64,000 nt of DNA from Punica granatum (GCF_007655135.1 NC_045132.1:26034354-26098353), one strand, 5' to 3'. Shown: positions 35,796 to 47,773, counted from the first letter of the stretch. Numbers and translations are program-made. The notes: generated from the sequence alone by a model not told the origin.

Positions 35796-36670
35796 ATTTC
35801 ATTACTATAGACCTCCTTTGTAACAAAAATAATTTAAATTCTTTTTTCTATTAAAGTGAAAAAGGTCACATTGAGAAAAAAAAAGTATAGGCGATGTCGC
35901 ATGTTCTTATCTGACAACTAAAATGTTATATGTTCGATTCTCGTGGTAGGACTACTCGTACCTCTTTACTAACACCCATGACCTCTCTTGAAATAAGGGG
36001 GAAAAAGAAAAACCGCATGGGTTTCTTCCTTGTGGTCTAATATGCAATTTACCTGGGAAGTGAATTATAATTTCTATTTCATATATTGGTGAATGAATCC
36101 AACTACAAAACTCAAATTAATAGAAGGTGACAAAGATTATTTTTTTTCGACGCAAGCAATAATTTTCGATGCCATTTTCACGTGGCAACATGTGATTTGA
36201 CATGACATTTTTTTTTCACGTATCGGCAAGTCAAAAAAATTAACCATGGATATAGTGTGTGTTTGTTTGGACTTAAGTTTTAAATGTTGATTTTTTTTCG
36301 GCATGCACCATAATATTCGAAAGCCTAATATGCCTCTAACTAATCTAATCGAGCCGGATCGATCAATTAAGAGGTAAAATTTAATTGCAGAAATTTTAAG
36401 CACTTAATAAGATGAGTGCTTATATTATGGAAGAGAAATGCATTGAGTGAGATGTCTGACTCAAAGTTTTTTTTTTCCGTGGCCTTAACGATGTTTAACT
36501 GAATCGGACACCATATTTTTACTAGGCCGACGCACGTAATCACAACAAAAGTTTGTACTAATAAGAATACAAATGCATTCATCTCATATTCATCTTATAT
36601 TTTCAGGCTGTTCTTTCCCTTTTACGATTTAGAACAACTCCAAACATGAGTGCACAACTTTTAAGAATAA

Positions 36671-36700
36671 ACTAGGTGTAAGCCCGCGCATTGCTTAGGT
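36671..36700 (-). mobile_element. Second Helitron-like 3' terminus
   Basis: ACTAGGTGTAAGCCCGCGC is close to the 30739 site (ACTAGGTACAATCCCGCG). On the minus strand it reads as a GC-rich imperfect hairpin followed by CTAG and T. The stem is more decayed than in the first site. Confidence 0.35.
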
Positions 36701-37488
36701 ATATAAAAATATTTATTAATTAAGTTTTGGCCTTATATTTCATGGAAAAAAATATTAAGTTATCGAAAAAAAATCTTTTAAATTATGACTTTTTAATTTA
36801 AAAATAATTCGAGAAATTTTTCATCTTTAAGGAATTAGTCTACTTACAAAGAATTAACTACTTCGAAAAGTTAAGAAGACAATCAAATAACGACTTCTCA
36901 TAAACGCGTACCGACTTTTATATATTATTATAGATTCGAACATATGACTAACCACGAATCCCGCCTGTCTATTGCTCCGCCATGAATGAGCGTCTCCAAG
37001 TAAACTGTACAGATCTTGGTTGAATACGTTGGGCAACAAATATTGGGAAGATTTTCAATACGTTGAGATAGGAAGCTCTCCCGGGCGGGTCCCATTGGAC
37101 CACTATGGCCACCTCTAATCTCACCTTGTGATGGGCGAGAACAATGGAATGATAAATAACGAAGAAAGCAGATGAAGAAGATAAAGAAAACTGAAAGCTC
37201 CATTTCTCTCTCTCTCTCTCTACCCTTCCTCTTCTCTCTCTACTTGTCTCTTTGTGTCTGTATGCCTCCATAGCTCCCTGATTAATGGGTATGATTTGAA
37301 TGCTCACCCCCAAGAGCTACAGGACGACACCCCCACTGAAAATTCCACACGTCACTCCAGGACCATGATAGCCACCTTCCTTGATCCATCAACAGTGCCA
37401 AGTTTCAACCTTTCCGATCCTATATCTGCCCTCCCCTGCCAACCCAACTGCTCAATCATTACCCTTGATCGCCCCGGCATTGGAAAGC

Positions 37489-37740
37489 ATGGATCTTGAT
37501 GAGTGGAAGCTGCTCCCGATCAATGGGTTTCTCGATTTCGAGGAGGACTGCGAGAAGAAGGTCTTGCTGGCCAAGAGCGTGGCTGCTGCTGACTCCACCA
37601 TGACCATGTTCGACGTGGATTTGGACTACTTACGGTGCCCTTCTCCCCGATCAAGGCTCTCCTCGCCGAGCCAGCTCGTCCCGGTGAGGATTCAGCTCAA
37701 TTCGCCGCTTGTGGAGAATTGCCCGTGGGGAGAGAGGTGA
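37489..37740 (+). CDS. Short conserved plant protein, possibly the first exon of a truncated gene
   Basis: An 83-residue frame starting MDLDEWKLLPINGFLDFEED, with later DVDLDYLRCPSPRSR and QLVPVRIQL. The opening and the ordered Pro/Ser motifs look like an uncharacterised plant family with this N-terminus. The last codons read GGG GAG AGA GGT GAG, so the stop overlaps a strong splice-donor match (G|GTGAGA at 37738). I found no second exon. The next bases are AT-rich and repeat-like. It is either a genuine short protein or a gene cut off after exon 1. Confidence 0.5.
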   Translation: MDLDEWKLLPINGFLDFEEDCEKKVLLAKSVAAADSTMTMFDVDLDYLRCPSPRSRLSSPSQLVPVRIQLNSPLVENCPWGER

Positions 37741-38116
37741 GAGAGAGGAAAGATGTGATAAATTTTTTTAATTTAATTTAATTATTTATTATAATAAAAA
37801 AAATTTAAAATCAATTTTTATTTTAAATTTTGAGCCATGTCAAATATGCATGTGACGCGTCAGGATGCCATGTTAGCAAGTCGTGACGATGTTGGATGGA
37901 ACATGACGGAGTGTACATGATTGTTACAAATTCGAACACCAAATTTTAACCAAAAATTCTTTTTTATCAAAGTATTACATTTTGTATACTTTTTGTACTC
38001 GCAGTGTAATTGACTTAAAAAAACCTAAATTATGTATTTTTTTCTCCATGTGTAACCTGATATTCGGTGTCTATCGGGTTCTGACTAATCCAATTCGATC
38101 CGAATCAATCCACTAA

Positions 38117-38502
38117 CACGTTGTTTGGACAATATTTATGAAAGGTTATGGATAGATGGGATGAGGAGGGTTATAGAAGGATGTAATTATGTGGTTTGTG
38201 GATGGATTCTTTAATTCTGCATAACCTATGTTTGGATGAGTTTCATTAGAGAGTGGAGTGGGATTGTATGAGAATTTTAAAAAGATCTTGACCCTTAATT
38301 GTAATTTATGATGTTATATCAAGGATTGATCTTCTTATCTCTTCATAACACCCCAAATTGGTGAAATTAAAATAGAGATTATAAAGGGTTATGATGGAAT
38401 TAATTATCCTCCCATAACCCTTCCCCACCTAAAAATTTTAAATGCCAATCATGCATTACTATCATCCCTTTATAACCTTTTATAACTCTCAAGCCAAACA
38501 AG
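38117..38502. mobile_element. hAT-like MITE
   Basis: The left end CACGTTGTTTGGACAAT and right end CTCTCAAGCCAAACAAG are inverted. Subterminal AAGGTTATGG and its counterpart TATAACCTTTTATAACT extend the pairing. The flanking CACTAA occurs on both sides (38111-38116 and 38503-38508), matching six bases of an expected 8-bp hAT target duplication. It is non-coding. Confidence 0.7.
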
Positions 38503-38739
38503 CACTAATGGGATAAAGATTCATTAAAGGAATAAAACTTTCATAAAAATGAATTTTCTCTATTCATAAGACTCGAACTCAATGCTTTATTTAAGGAGAA
38601 TAAATTTCGAACCGTTTGAATCAAACGAAGTTAATTCTACTTTAATGACAACAAGGACATAAATGTCTATGCCATGTCTAAAGGTCTTTACACGTGGGAT
38701 TTCTTAAAGCATGCATTCAAATTTTTTAATTATTAATGG

Positions 38740-38930
38740 TGCGTTTGGTTTCAGAATTAAAGTAATTTTGATTTTGATCGTGGAAAAAAACAAAAGATTG
38801 TATAGTGTGTTGAGTTAAAGTTAAAGTTAAAATTTTTAACTTGAGAAATATGTATTTTTATTGTGTAGTGTGTTGAGTTGAAATTAAAGTTAAAAATTTT
38901 TGTGATTTTAAGTGCGAAATCAAACGGAGG
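38740..38930. mobile_element. Short TIR element (MITE)
   Basis: The left end GGTGCGTTTGGTTTCAGAATT is matched inversely by GTGCGAAATCAAACGGAGG at the right. Two internal copies of TGTGTTGAGTT are followed by AAGTTAAA. It is non-coding, with uncertain ends. Confidence 0.6.
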
Positions 38931-38995
38931 ATTACATTTCCAAGGATAATAACAATTTTTACAGATTTTTTTTTTTGGGGGATGAAATATAAGTC

Positions 38996-41900
38996 GAAGC
39001 TTGAGTTTACTCTTTGGCTTCCCGAGGCGATCTTCTGATTCAATAATGGATGGCATTGTCACTGAATATGGCATGGTTGGACTAAACTAAAAAGCACTCC
39101 CAAAGGTTTGAGTTTACTGCTTATCCATACCCTGCCGAGCTAACAGAACATCAAAGTTTTTTCTTTTTTCTTTTTTGGGTGTAATATATACTAATTTGAT
39201 GTACAAACATTATGTGCCATGCTCATGACATGTCCCGCGTATGTTATATTGAGATGACGACTCACCAGTGAGAGGAATTTCGAGGGGCCAACCATCGGCT
39301 GAAGTTGGCTGCCACAGCACGGGCCAGGCTGACACCCCCGGAAATCGGAATCACTTTGTTAACAAGCTTATCCGGGTTGACCAGGACCACTGTAGGTGTA
39401 GCTATTTCCAGTCAAGCAAAGCCGATGTGCAAGAATTAGTCGATATTAATTTATTTTAGAATTCTACCTACTCTGATCTAATCAAAGAAAAGAAAATTTA
39501 CGTACTTCCCCAATCAATTACTATGTTCGTAGGCTTTTTTACAAGAAAAAAGAGCATTAATTTGTTCTCTCCAGAAGAAAAAGAAAAAAACTGAGGACAA
39601 AATCATGCGTGATATAACAAACACCAATTATTTTTTGAAGTTTTAGGTTTAAACAACAACATATATTTGTCTAGTTATTATTATTTATTATTATTATTAG
39701 GTATCGTTAAGATTGGGATTGGGATCGCGAATTGTCTTGCATATATGTATACCTAATTAAAAACATTCTTTTGCATCCCGCATAAAACTGCTAAAAATAT
39801 TGTAAGAGATACTATACTATATTCCTCCCTTTAAATTATTAGACGTTGGGATTATTTTGTTGAGAGTATATCTTGTATGTTGTTTTTCCCGATACTCTGA
39901 GTCTCGAAGACCCATTGGAGCGAGCAAAAATGACCGAAACTCTTTGTGCTCTCCCGATTCCTTATTCATCAGTGAAAATCGAAACTCGTCGTTTATCCTT
40001 GAATGTTTTCTTCTTAGTCACCTTGATCGAAAGGATTTTACCACGTAAATCACTGTGTTATTCTTCTCTTCCTTCTACTTTATTGTCCCCAAATTTGATT
40101 TTCCGTTTCCACTTGTAATACTTTTCATCTCGTGACTCAGTACATTCAATTAAATGTAATCTATTAATGAGCAATTTGACGGGCAGCTACCCACGGGATT
40201 GTGTCCTAGTAGTTATATATTTTCTTTTTTTTTTCGATTGCGTCCTAGTTTTTGATAAATGATAATTTTAACGGATGACTTATATTAACAAGTCATCCAA
40301 TTAATTAACTAAACAAAGGAGGCTTATATGGTAGCAAATTAAGCTCCATTTTACTACTTCAGCAGCAGGTGACCATCTCCATATATAATATTAACTTATC
40401 AAAAAAAAAAATCCTCCATAATATATATTCTCCCTCCATGAAAATGGGGACCTTCTCTTCCATCGGACCGTACCGACCTTGGATTAAACTCATCGTCATT
40501 CATTGGATCATAGTACGACTGGAGGGGCTCTATTTATAGAGGAGGAGCAGAAACAACAGAGCTCGTCAATCCGATATGGCTTCCCCTGCATCAGAAGTCG
40601 ACGCGAGCAATGCATGCTCGGAAATCTTCCCAAGCTGCTCAAGCCATCGTTCGAGCCACAGTGGTTCAGGCTTCCACGGTCTTCTACAACACCCCAGCCA
40701 CTCTGGGTCCGCTGCACTTTTTATTTTGCTTTCGTCATTGTTTATGTCTGGAAATAAGTAGAATTTTATAAGGTTGGTTGCTTCCTTTCACGGTTGATTC
40801 TGATGATAGATAAGGCGGCGAAGCTGGTGGAGGAGGCGGCAGGCACCGAAAGGCAAGATGAGTTACAGCAAGTACCATGCTTCTGCTATTGATGTTCCAA
40901 GTAAAATTGACCTTCTAAGTGTTGCTAGAGTTGGTGTGTCAGATTGCCAGTGATCATATCTCGTCGTTCTTGGTAGAAGTTTGATGACTCGTTCCTTCCT
41001 TGAACAGGGAGATGTTTGTCTGAAAGATATATCAATTGTTCTGATTCAGTTTCGTCACGTAAAGCGGCTAGCTAGAAATTAATAAACGCCGTCTTAATTT
41101 TCATTAGCTACATGCCTAAGGTATTATGCAGCTTCCATGGACGTCAAATATAACAGGACATGGGTAGACATATCAACCGTTCATATTCCGTTTCTTTTCT
41201 AGTGTTTGATCTGATTCTTGATCACTTACAGGACCAGAGGTCGACCGTCTGGCTGCCCTCGCCGGAAAGTACAGAGTCTACTTAGTAATGGGTGTAATGA
41301 AAGAGAAGGATACACTCTCTAATGTTCGGTCCTCTTCTTCGATCCTCAAGGGCAGTACCTCGGGAAACACCGGAAACTCATGCCCACAGCCCTGGAACGC
41401 CTCGTCAGGGGTTTCGGAGATGGGCCGACTCTTCCCATCTACAACCCTCCGCTCAGGAACCTAGGTTCCGTCATTTGCTGGGAAAATAGAATGCCACTGC
41501 TTAGGACTGCTACTTATGATAATGGTAAATGTAAACTTACATATAGGACCGACCTTCAGTTTGCTTTGGATCAGTAATAATATAGTACAAACCTGCACGA
41601 GTTATGGCTTTCGACAGGGATCGAGATATATTGTGCCCCCACAGGCCGATCCTACGACTACTTGGCAAGCTTCTGTGACACATATCGCCCTCGAGGGAGG
41701 ATGCTTTGTACTATCAGCCAATCAGTTCTGTCAGAGAAAAGACTATCCTCCATATCCCGAGTATAACCTTAGCGGTAAAGATGAAAGATGATCCCGAGCC
41801 AGATTCAGTCGTGTGTGCTGGTGGGAGTGTGATCATTTCACCTTTAGGGACAGTTCTAGCTGGGCGCAACTTCGAAGGATAGGGCTTCATCACAGCCGAT

Positions 41901-42260
41901 CTTGGTAAGGCAAGCTCATTTGCAATCGTCGACTTATCGATGCAATTCAAGTTATGCTTTCTATATGAGGGCATATCTTATTCCTAGACGGCGTGTATTC
42001 TTAACTGTCGTGATTTAAAAAATTGCAGATCCAGGAGAGATTGCACGGGCGAAGTTTAATTTCGATGTGGTCGGACATTATTCGAGGCCTAATGTATTAA
42101 GCGTAATCGTGAAGGACCATCGAGCTGCCCCGGTGACCTTCACATCAGCAGCAGACCGGATATCCAGGCCTTGATCAGATTCCACAGATGTATAAGATGT
42201 TCAGTAATCTACCTAGTTCTTCCCTCACATAGGGTAATAGGATCGCCCATTGTTCGAAAA
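38996..42260 (+). repeat. Segmental duplication, copy 1 (nitrilase pseudogene unit)
   Basis: Blocks here recur in the same order at 44165-47840: GGCTTCCCGAGGCGATCT, AGCCGATGTGCAAGAA, the TATTTATA promoter, all gene exons, and the 3' flank through GTTCTTCCCTCACAT. Spacing differs because of later insertions and deletions in both copies. Confidence 0.7.
40576..42174 (+). pseudogene. Nitrilase pseudogene
   Basis: All five exon regions of the intact copy at 45192-46890 can be recognised here, but the gene is broken many times. An extra A in exon 1 (near 40624) shifts the frame. About 100 bases of exon 2 are missing, including the segment for the catalytic Glu. The exon 2 donor has changed from G|GTAAAA to AAGTAAAA. 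One T is lost in the ATGGGTGTAAT region of exon 3 and a TAC codon has become TAA. An extra base disrupts exon 4 near 41785. The Lys and Cys segments ([17 protein letters not shown]) remain readable. It is no longer able to encode an enzyme. Confidence 0.93.
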
Positions 42261-42785
42261 AATGTAATCTTGCGTTCCAAAAATCGAGTCTTGGTTTCGA
42301 TTAGTAATCAAAAGTTTCTAGTTTTTATATTAGAACACTAAATAGCATCATTTCTTTTTGAGGTTCTATTTTCTGCTTAAGACTATACGGATCGAGAGAT
42401 ATAACCAGTAATTAATCAATCTTTAATTCTTTATACGTATCCGTCGACTTGGATTCGAAAAACGTTCAGAACAATAATTTGAATTACATATAACTTCATA
42501 AGAACTTCGTCATTCAAACAATATCGATCTAGCTATCTATCTATCTATCTATCTATACAAGAAATGAAAACAGATCTTCAGCGGGGGCAGGAAAAAAAAA
42601 CAAAACAAAACAAAACAGAACAGAACAAAAGAGAGAAATAAAAACAGATCCCGACCACGATCAACATTAAACCACGTGTACTCTTTTCATTTTTTGGCCT
42701 TCTTTCTTTCTTTTTCCTAATTTCCTATATATTTTTCTTCTAATTCAATTGTCACTTTAGATAAATAAAGAAACGGATAAGTCTT

Positions 42786-43301
42786 ATCAAATTTCTATTG
42801 GGTTTATACTGATTTAGACCCATTTTCATTATATTAACTTATGCCAATTTTCACTTAAAAGTTCAAGTTAATAAGTAGTGGTATCCAAATCTCATATAAA
42901 TCCACGGCTAGCAATATCGGCCCTCGCATGCAACGTGTGGTCTATTTCTTCCAACACGTGTCACGTGCCCTTAAACACTCGTATTCAATAACTAACCTCG
43001 AGCCGGACTCATTTTCCGTGCTCGGACGCCGAAGGACTTACACGTGGCGCACTCTTGGCTGCACTCGCATATATTGGGCTCGGCGTTGTGTGGGTATACG
43101 CATACACGCTTGTGGGCGTGCGCATATATTCAGTTTGGCGTGGTATGGGTGTATGCATACACAAGCGTGGGCGCGCATATGTGTAACTTGGGTTTTGATA
43201 CCATATTGAATTTCCATTGAGTTTATATGGGCTTGAGTCCATTACTTAAAAGTTCAAACTGATAAGTGACGGTACCAAAACCTCATATAAATTCATAATT
43301 A
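42786..43301 (-). mobile_element. TRIM-like miniature LTR retroelement, copy 1
   Basis: Two direct repeats of about 100 bases (from 42786 and from 43204) share ATTTC.ATTG.GTTTATA, CACTTAAAAGTTCAA and CTCATATAAAT. The second is preceded by TTTTGATACCATA, the complement of the Met-tRNA primer site next to an LTR, so the element runs on the minus strand. The 320-base interior is GC-rich, has no frame, and carries degenerate internal duplications with GCATACAC phrases. Confidence 0.55.
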
Positions 43302-45148
43302 TTTTTTATCTTTTTCCATTCTGGATTATAATCCCGAACTATTCCTATTAAATTTATTCACAACAAAAACTTCAATCATGGTAGTTGACATATATTTCAT
43401 TTTCCAACTTTTCCTTTTTTGATATACATTTTCTACAAATTTAAATATAACTTTTTTAGATAGATAGAGGAAAAAATATGTCCAATTAAATATAATTTCT
43501 ATTCGGAACAATAACTCAGATTACACTAGTTGATATTCTATGACAATAAGTAACAATGGAATTTCATGATTTTCATCATATTAATTAAACTTATAAAGAA
43601 AATATGTTATATTACATATTATGTTCACTTCAAATAATATGGTAACTTGTATCGCTTGATGATTGCCTATTTTTTATATGATGATATGATTAAACTATAT
43701 CCTCTTGGATTCTTACTCCCTCTTGTGTTGTGTTTTCCTTTTTAATTTTATTTTTCATTTTAGTCCAAACAAATTATATGAATAGATTATTGAACATGTT
43801 GCTGCACGCATTAAATGAATCTTTATGTGCTTCTCTTTCAACATTTTATTTTTATTTTTAAATTTTTGGATGATGCTGTAATTATATATTCATATGTCTA
43901 GAACGTGATTGGGATCGCAAAACTTAATCATAGACACTGCTAAATATTATATATAAGAGAAGAGGTACCATATTTCTCCCTATTAGGTGCTCATTGGGAC
44001 CATCTTGTTGCGAGTATGTATCGTATTTTGTTTTTCAAGCTGGCTACCCCTGGAAGGCATCATCAGTAGCTCCGGATGCTGCTCAATGCTCATGGCCGCG
44101 GCCCCCCTGCCTCGCCCAAAAGCTTGGGGATGCTTCTGATTGCTGGGCGCCACTACGACCGTGAGGCTTCCTGAAGCGATCTGAACTGATTCAGTAATGA
44201 GCACTGCCATGTGAATATGGTATGGTTGGGTTGGGCTAAATTAAGAGCACTCCCAAAGTTTTGTGTTTACATGGATTGGGAAGCATTTCAAGTTTGCTGG
44301 TTGTCCATCCATCCTCTGCTGAGCTAAGAACATCAAAAAATATTATTCCTTTTTTTTTTCTTTTGTAATATTTACTAAGTCGGGTATGCGATGACAAGAC
44401 TCGAGTTCACCATAAGAAGGAGAATGGCGAATGAGGCCGACTGCCCGCTGAAGGCAGCTGCAGCCACGTTGGCCAAGTCGACAATGACCGAAATCGCTTC
44501 TGTTAAATCAGCTCATTTGAGGCGACCGGAACCACGGTGGGTAGTGCTACATTGCCAGTCATAAAAGCCGATGTGCAAGAAGTCGGAAACAATACATCAT
44601 TTTAATTTTTATGTTTGCAAAATATGTATTGTATAAATTGCAAAAAAAGAAAAATATTTTGTTTTTCGGTTACCTATTCTATCATCTGGCATTAACAAGC
44701 CATCGGATTAACTAATATAATCATTAATTAAATAAATAAACAAGGGATTTCCATCCAAAAGAAAAAATAAAGAAGGTTTTTTTTTTTTCAATGTGAACCA
44801 CAGTATCCATAAGCCCAATTGGGTTCCGACTAATTCAGTCGAACTGGAAAAAACTCTCTTAACATGGATTTTCTACACTTATAAGTACTCGAAACCGAAA
44901 CTTTATTTAAATGAAACAAGCGTCGAACCGTTTGAATCAACCTATTGTTATATGGGACTTTTATATGGGAGCAAAACTCAACTTTTACTACTTCGGTACC
45001 AGGTCACCATCGCCATTATATTAAAGTTGTTCCACGATGAAAATGGAGACTTTGCAGCTCCTATTCTTCCGTTGTACCTCACAGTCGTACCTACTTCTCG
45101 AATTGAATTCATCGTCATGCATTGCATCAGCGTACGATGGGAGGGTTC

Positions 45149-45157
45149 TATTTATAA
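45149..45157 (+). promoter_or_regulatory. TATA box of the middle nitrilase gene
   Basis: TATTTATAA lies about 35-40 bases before the ATG and is preserved in the pseudogene copy at 40531-40540. If used, the 5' leader would be only about 10 bases. Confidence 0.5.
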
Positions 45158-45191
45158 GGAAGCATAGCAGAACCCTGAGCTCGCCGATCCA

Positions 45192-45379
45192 ATGGCTAGT
45201 CCTGCACCAGAAGTCGACATAAGCAATGCAGGCTCTGACTCTTCTCCAGCTGCTCGAGTCGTTCGGGCTACAGTGGTTCAGGCTTCCACGGTCTTCCACG
45301 ACACCCCTGCCACTCTGGGTCCGCTACCCTTTCCTATTTTGCAACAGTCATTGCTTGTGGCTAGAGATTAATGTTCATG

Positions 45380-45426
<47 letters not shown>

Positions 45427-46890
45427 AAGATTTAAACGTATTTAGAAATGGTTGGTTTGTTCCTTCACACTTATTTTCACGACAGATAAGGCAGCGAAGC
45501 TGATCGAGGAGGCGGCAAGCCTGGGATCACAGCTGATCGTCTTTCCTGAAGCATTCGTTGGAGGGCACCCTCGAGGCCAGAATTTCGGGGATTGGAAAAC
45601 AAAGGGCAGGGAGAGTTACAGCAAGTACCATGCTTCTGCTATTGATGTTCCAGGTAAAAATGGCCTTCAATATAGGCTAGTGCTAGCGTGTCACATTGCC
45701 GGTGATGCTTCGTCATTCTTGATCAGAAGTTCAATGATATGTTCCTTCCTTGAACAGGGAAATGCTTGTTAGGAAGATGTATAAGTTGCTCCTATTCAGT
45801 TTCGTCATGTAAACTGGCTAGAAAATATCGCCTTTTTATTGGCCGCATGAATATTTATATGACAGGGACATGTAGACATCGCTATCCTTAGCATCCGCGG
45901 ACACTTCAGTTTTTCTCTTATGTATTGTATCTGATTCATGATTACTTGCAGGACCTGAGGTAGACCGTCTGGCTGCTCTCGCCGGAAAGTACAATGTCTA
46001 CTTAGTAATGGGTGTAATTGAAAGAGAAGGATATACTCTCTACTGTTCGGTTCTCTTCTTCAATCCTCAAGGACAGTACCTCGGGAAACACCGGAAACTC
46101 ATGCCGACAGCCCTGGAACGCCTTGTTTGGGGTTTTGGAGATGGGTCGACTCTCCCCGTCTATGACACTCCGCTCGGGAAAATAGGTTCTGTAATTTGTT
46201 GGGAAAATAGAATGCCGCTGCTAAGAACTGCTATGTATGCTAAAGGTAAACGTAACTCAACCTATATGACCTTCACTTCTCTTTCAATAATAATATCATA
46301 CAACCAGCAGAATTTATGGCTTTCGACAGGGATCGAGATATATTGCGCCCCAACGGCTGATGATACGACTACTTGGCAAGCTTCTGTGACACATATCGCC
46401 CTCGAGGGAGGATGCTTCGTACTATCAGCCAATCAGTTCTGTCAGAGGAAAGACTATCCTCCATATCCCGAGTATAACCTTAGCGGTAAAGATGAAGATG
46501 GTCCCAAGCCAGATTCGGTTGTGTGCGCTGGTGGGAGTGTGATCATCTCACCTTTAGGGACAGTTCTCGCTGGTCCCAACTTCAAAGGAGAGGGCTTCAT
46601 CACAGCCGATCTTGGTAAGTCGAGCTCATCTGCAATGGTCGACTTTATCGATGCAATTCAAGTTATACTTTCTATATGAAGAGCATATATTTTTCCTAGA
46701 CGCATGTATTTTTAACTGTCGTGGTTTACAAAAACCAATGGCAGATCTAGGAGATATTGCACGGGCGAAGTTTAATTTCGATTCAGTCGGACATTATTCA
46801 AGGCCCGATGTATTGAGCCTAATCGTGAAGGACCATCGAGCTGCCCCGGTGACCTTCACATCAGCAGCAGACCAGATCTCCAGGGCTTGA
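45192..46890 (+). CDS. Nitrilase, diverged NIT4-type copy
   Basis: Five exons: 45192-45318, 45486-45653, 45952-46245, 46330-46614 and 46745-46890, total 1020 bases (339 aa). The catalytic triad is present: Glu in [13 protein letters not shown], Lys in GKHRKLMPT, Cys in VICWENRMP. In plants NIT4 enzymes hydrolyse beta-cyanoalanine to Asn and Asp, detoxifying cyanide made with ethylene. Compared with the copy at 48.7 kb the N-end is shorter and lacks the FAEV segment, and the loop after the catalytic Glu is about four residues shorter (NFGDWKTKG). Exon 1 is split by a 167-base intron with an unusual donor GTCCGC. The frame is otherwise open, so function is likely, but substrate use could differ. 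Confidence 0.82.
45381..45421. repeat. (TG)n microsatellite in nitrilase intron 1
   Basis: An uninterrupted TG dinucleotide run of about 40 bases inside the first intron of the middle nitrilase gene. It is absent from the matching intron of the pseudogene. Confidence 0.95.
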
Positions 46891-46980
46891 TCAGATGCCA
46901 CAGATAAAATATAATATCTCTCAAGCTTGTATTGTATGGCAATAAGATGCTTAATAATCTACCTAGTTCTTCCCTCACAT

Positions 46981-47773
46981 GGGAAGTCGGCTTCGTTGCT
47001 GCATCTGTTTGTGGTTATTTGTCTGGTGTTTCTTCACCTACTTTGTCTATTACGGGATATCGGGATCCTGTATAATAATAATAATAATAATAATAATGTA
47101 TATTACGTTTCCTCCCCGAGTTGCGTTTTCGAGAGCTGGGCCTCCATAGTGGATCGTCTTCCTCCGGTTTCTCCAACGTTCCCTCGATGAAAGGCAATTT
47201 ACTTTTTGTCCTAAGAGCCGTTAACATCGCCCGGCTCCATGTGAGATAATTATCTCCCTTCAAAGTACAACCGATCAGAACCGCGCCCGCACCATCCGAC
47301 GTCCCAAGTCGGTAAACCATTGGCAGCTCATCTCCCTACATGGAGTTCGAATCCTGCCCCTTCCCAGTGCCCTTCTTCGGGCTCTTCTCTGTATTGCTAG
47401 CGTCAGCCATCCTCCCAAACAATCTTCAAACGGTGTATCTATTACTAATCGATCTGGTCTCAAAACCCTCTGATACTATGATAAGAATGGAGCCAAAAAG
47501 CTTGACTGTATTACTGGGGAAAACGAATATGTAGGCAATCGAACCCATACAAAATATAGTAACAAGTAAACTATCCTAATCTACCCCAACATATATGGAA
47601 GCATAATATACATTATTATGCAAGATTCCAATATCCCAAAATATTGTCTATGTAGTTGCAGGATGACCCCACCGTTTGTTTCGTTCTTGTAATTTTCGTT
47701 TTCTTGAGCATTTTGTCAAGTACTCTTATTCGTAATCAATATACCCTCATTACTTTCCAAGGAAAAAAAGCAA
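46981..47773 (+). mobile_element. Insertion containing an antisense Ty1-copia gag fragment
   Basis: The insertion is bounded by the 16-mer AGTTCTTCCCTCACAT on both sides (46965-46980 and 47774-47789) and ends in A-rich GGAAAAAAAGCA. Inside, the minus strand encodes a copia N-terminal gag piece: ADASNTEKSPKKGTGKG, then an in-frame stop, then GCTLKGDNYLTWSRAML and KLPFIEGTLEKPEEDDPLW. Farther upstream on the same strand is TAGTATCAGAGGG, a primer-site match beside an LTR-like stretch. A (TAA)n run at 47073-47096 interrupts it. The paralogous 3' flank at 42215-42230 lacks the insertion. Confidence 0.8.

Larger units (their letters stand above)
34719..37488. other. NAC gene promoter and leader plus repeat-rich intergenic DNA
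   Basis: About 34720-35130 is CT/GT-rich and probably leader and promoter of the NAC gene. It contains several short frames on both strands with no coding character. Beyond this lie a family A MITE at 35.5 kb, AT-rich DNA and a Helitron-like end at 36672. Confidence 0.55.
37741..40575. other. Repeat-rich intergenic DNA upstream of the nitrilase cluster
   Basis: This holds a decayed Mutator-like end at about 37950-38025 (CGCAGTGTAATTGACTT), a hAT-like MITE, a small MITE at 38740-38930, and the duplicated promoter-side block from 38996 shared with 44165 onward. There is no supportable gene. Confidence 0.6.
42175..45191. other. Spacer between nitrilase copies
   Basis: This holds a (CTAT)n run at 42531-42556, an AAACA-rich stretch near 42595, a TRIM-like element (42786-43301), AT-rich DNA, a small GC-rich island at about 44040-44165, and the duplicated promoter block from 44165. 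I see no gene. Confidence 0.6.

Noticed and set aside
42531..42556. Regular short repeats considered as a CRISPR-like array
   Set aside because: It is a simple (CTAT)n microsatellite without spacers, and the genome is a plant nuclear one.
47330..47370. GGAGTTCGAATCCTGCC, resembling a tRNA T-loop
   Set aside because: No acceptor or anticodon stem can be paired around it, and it lies inside the copia gag leader.
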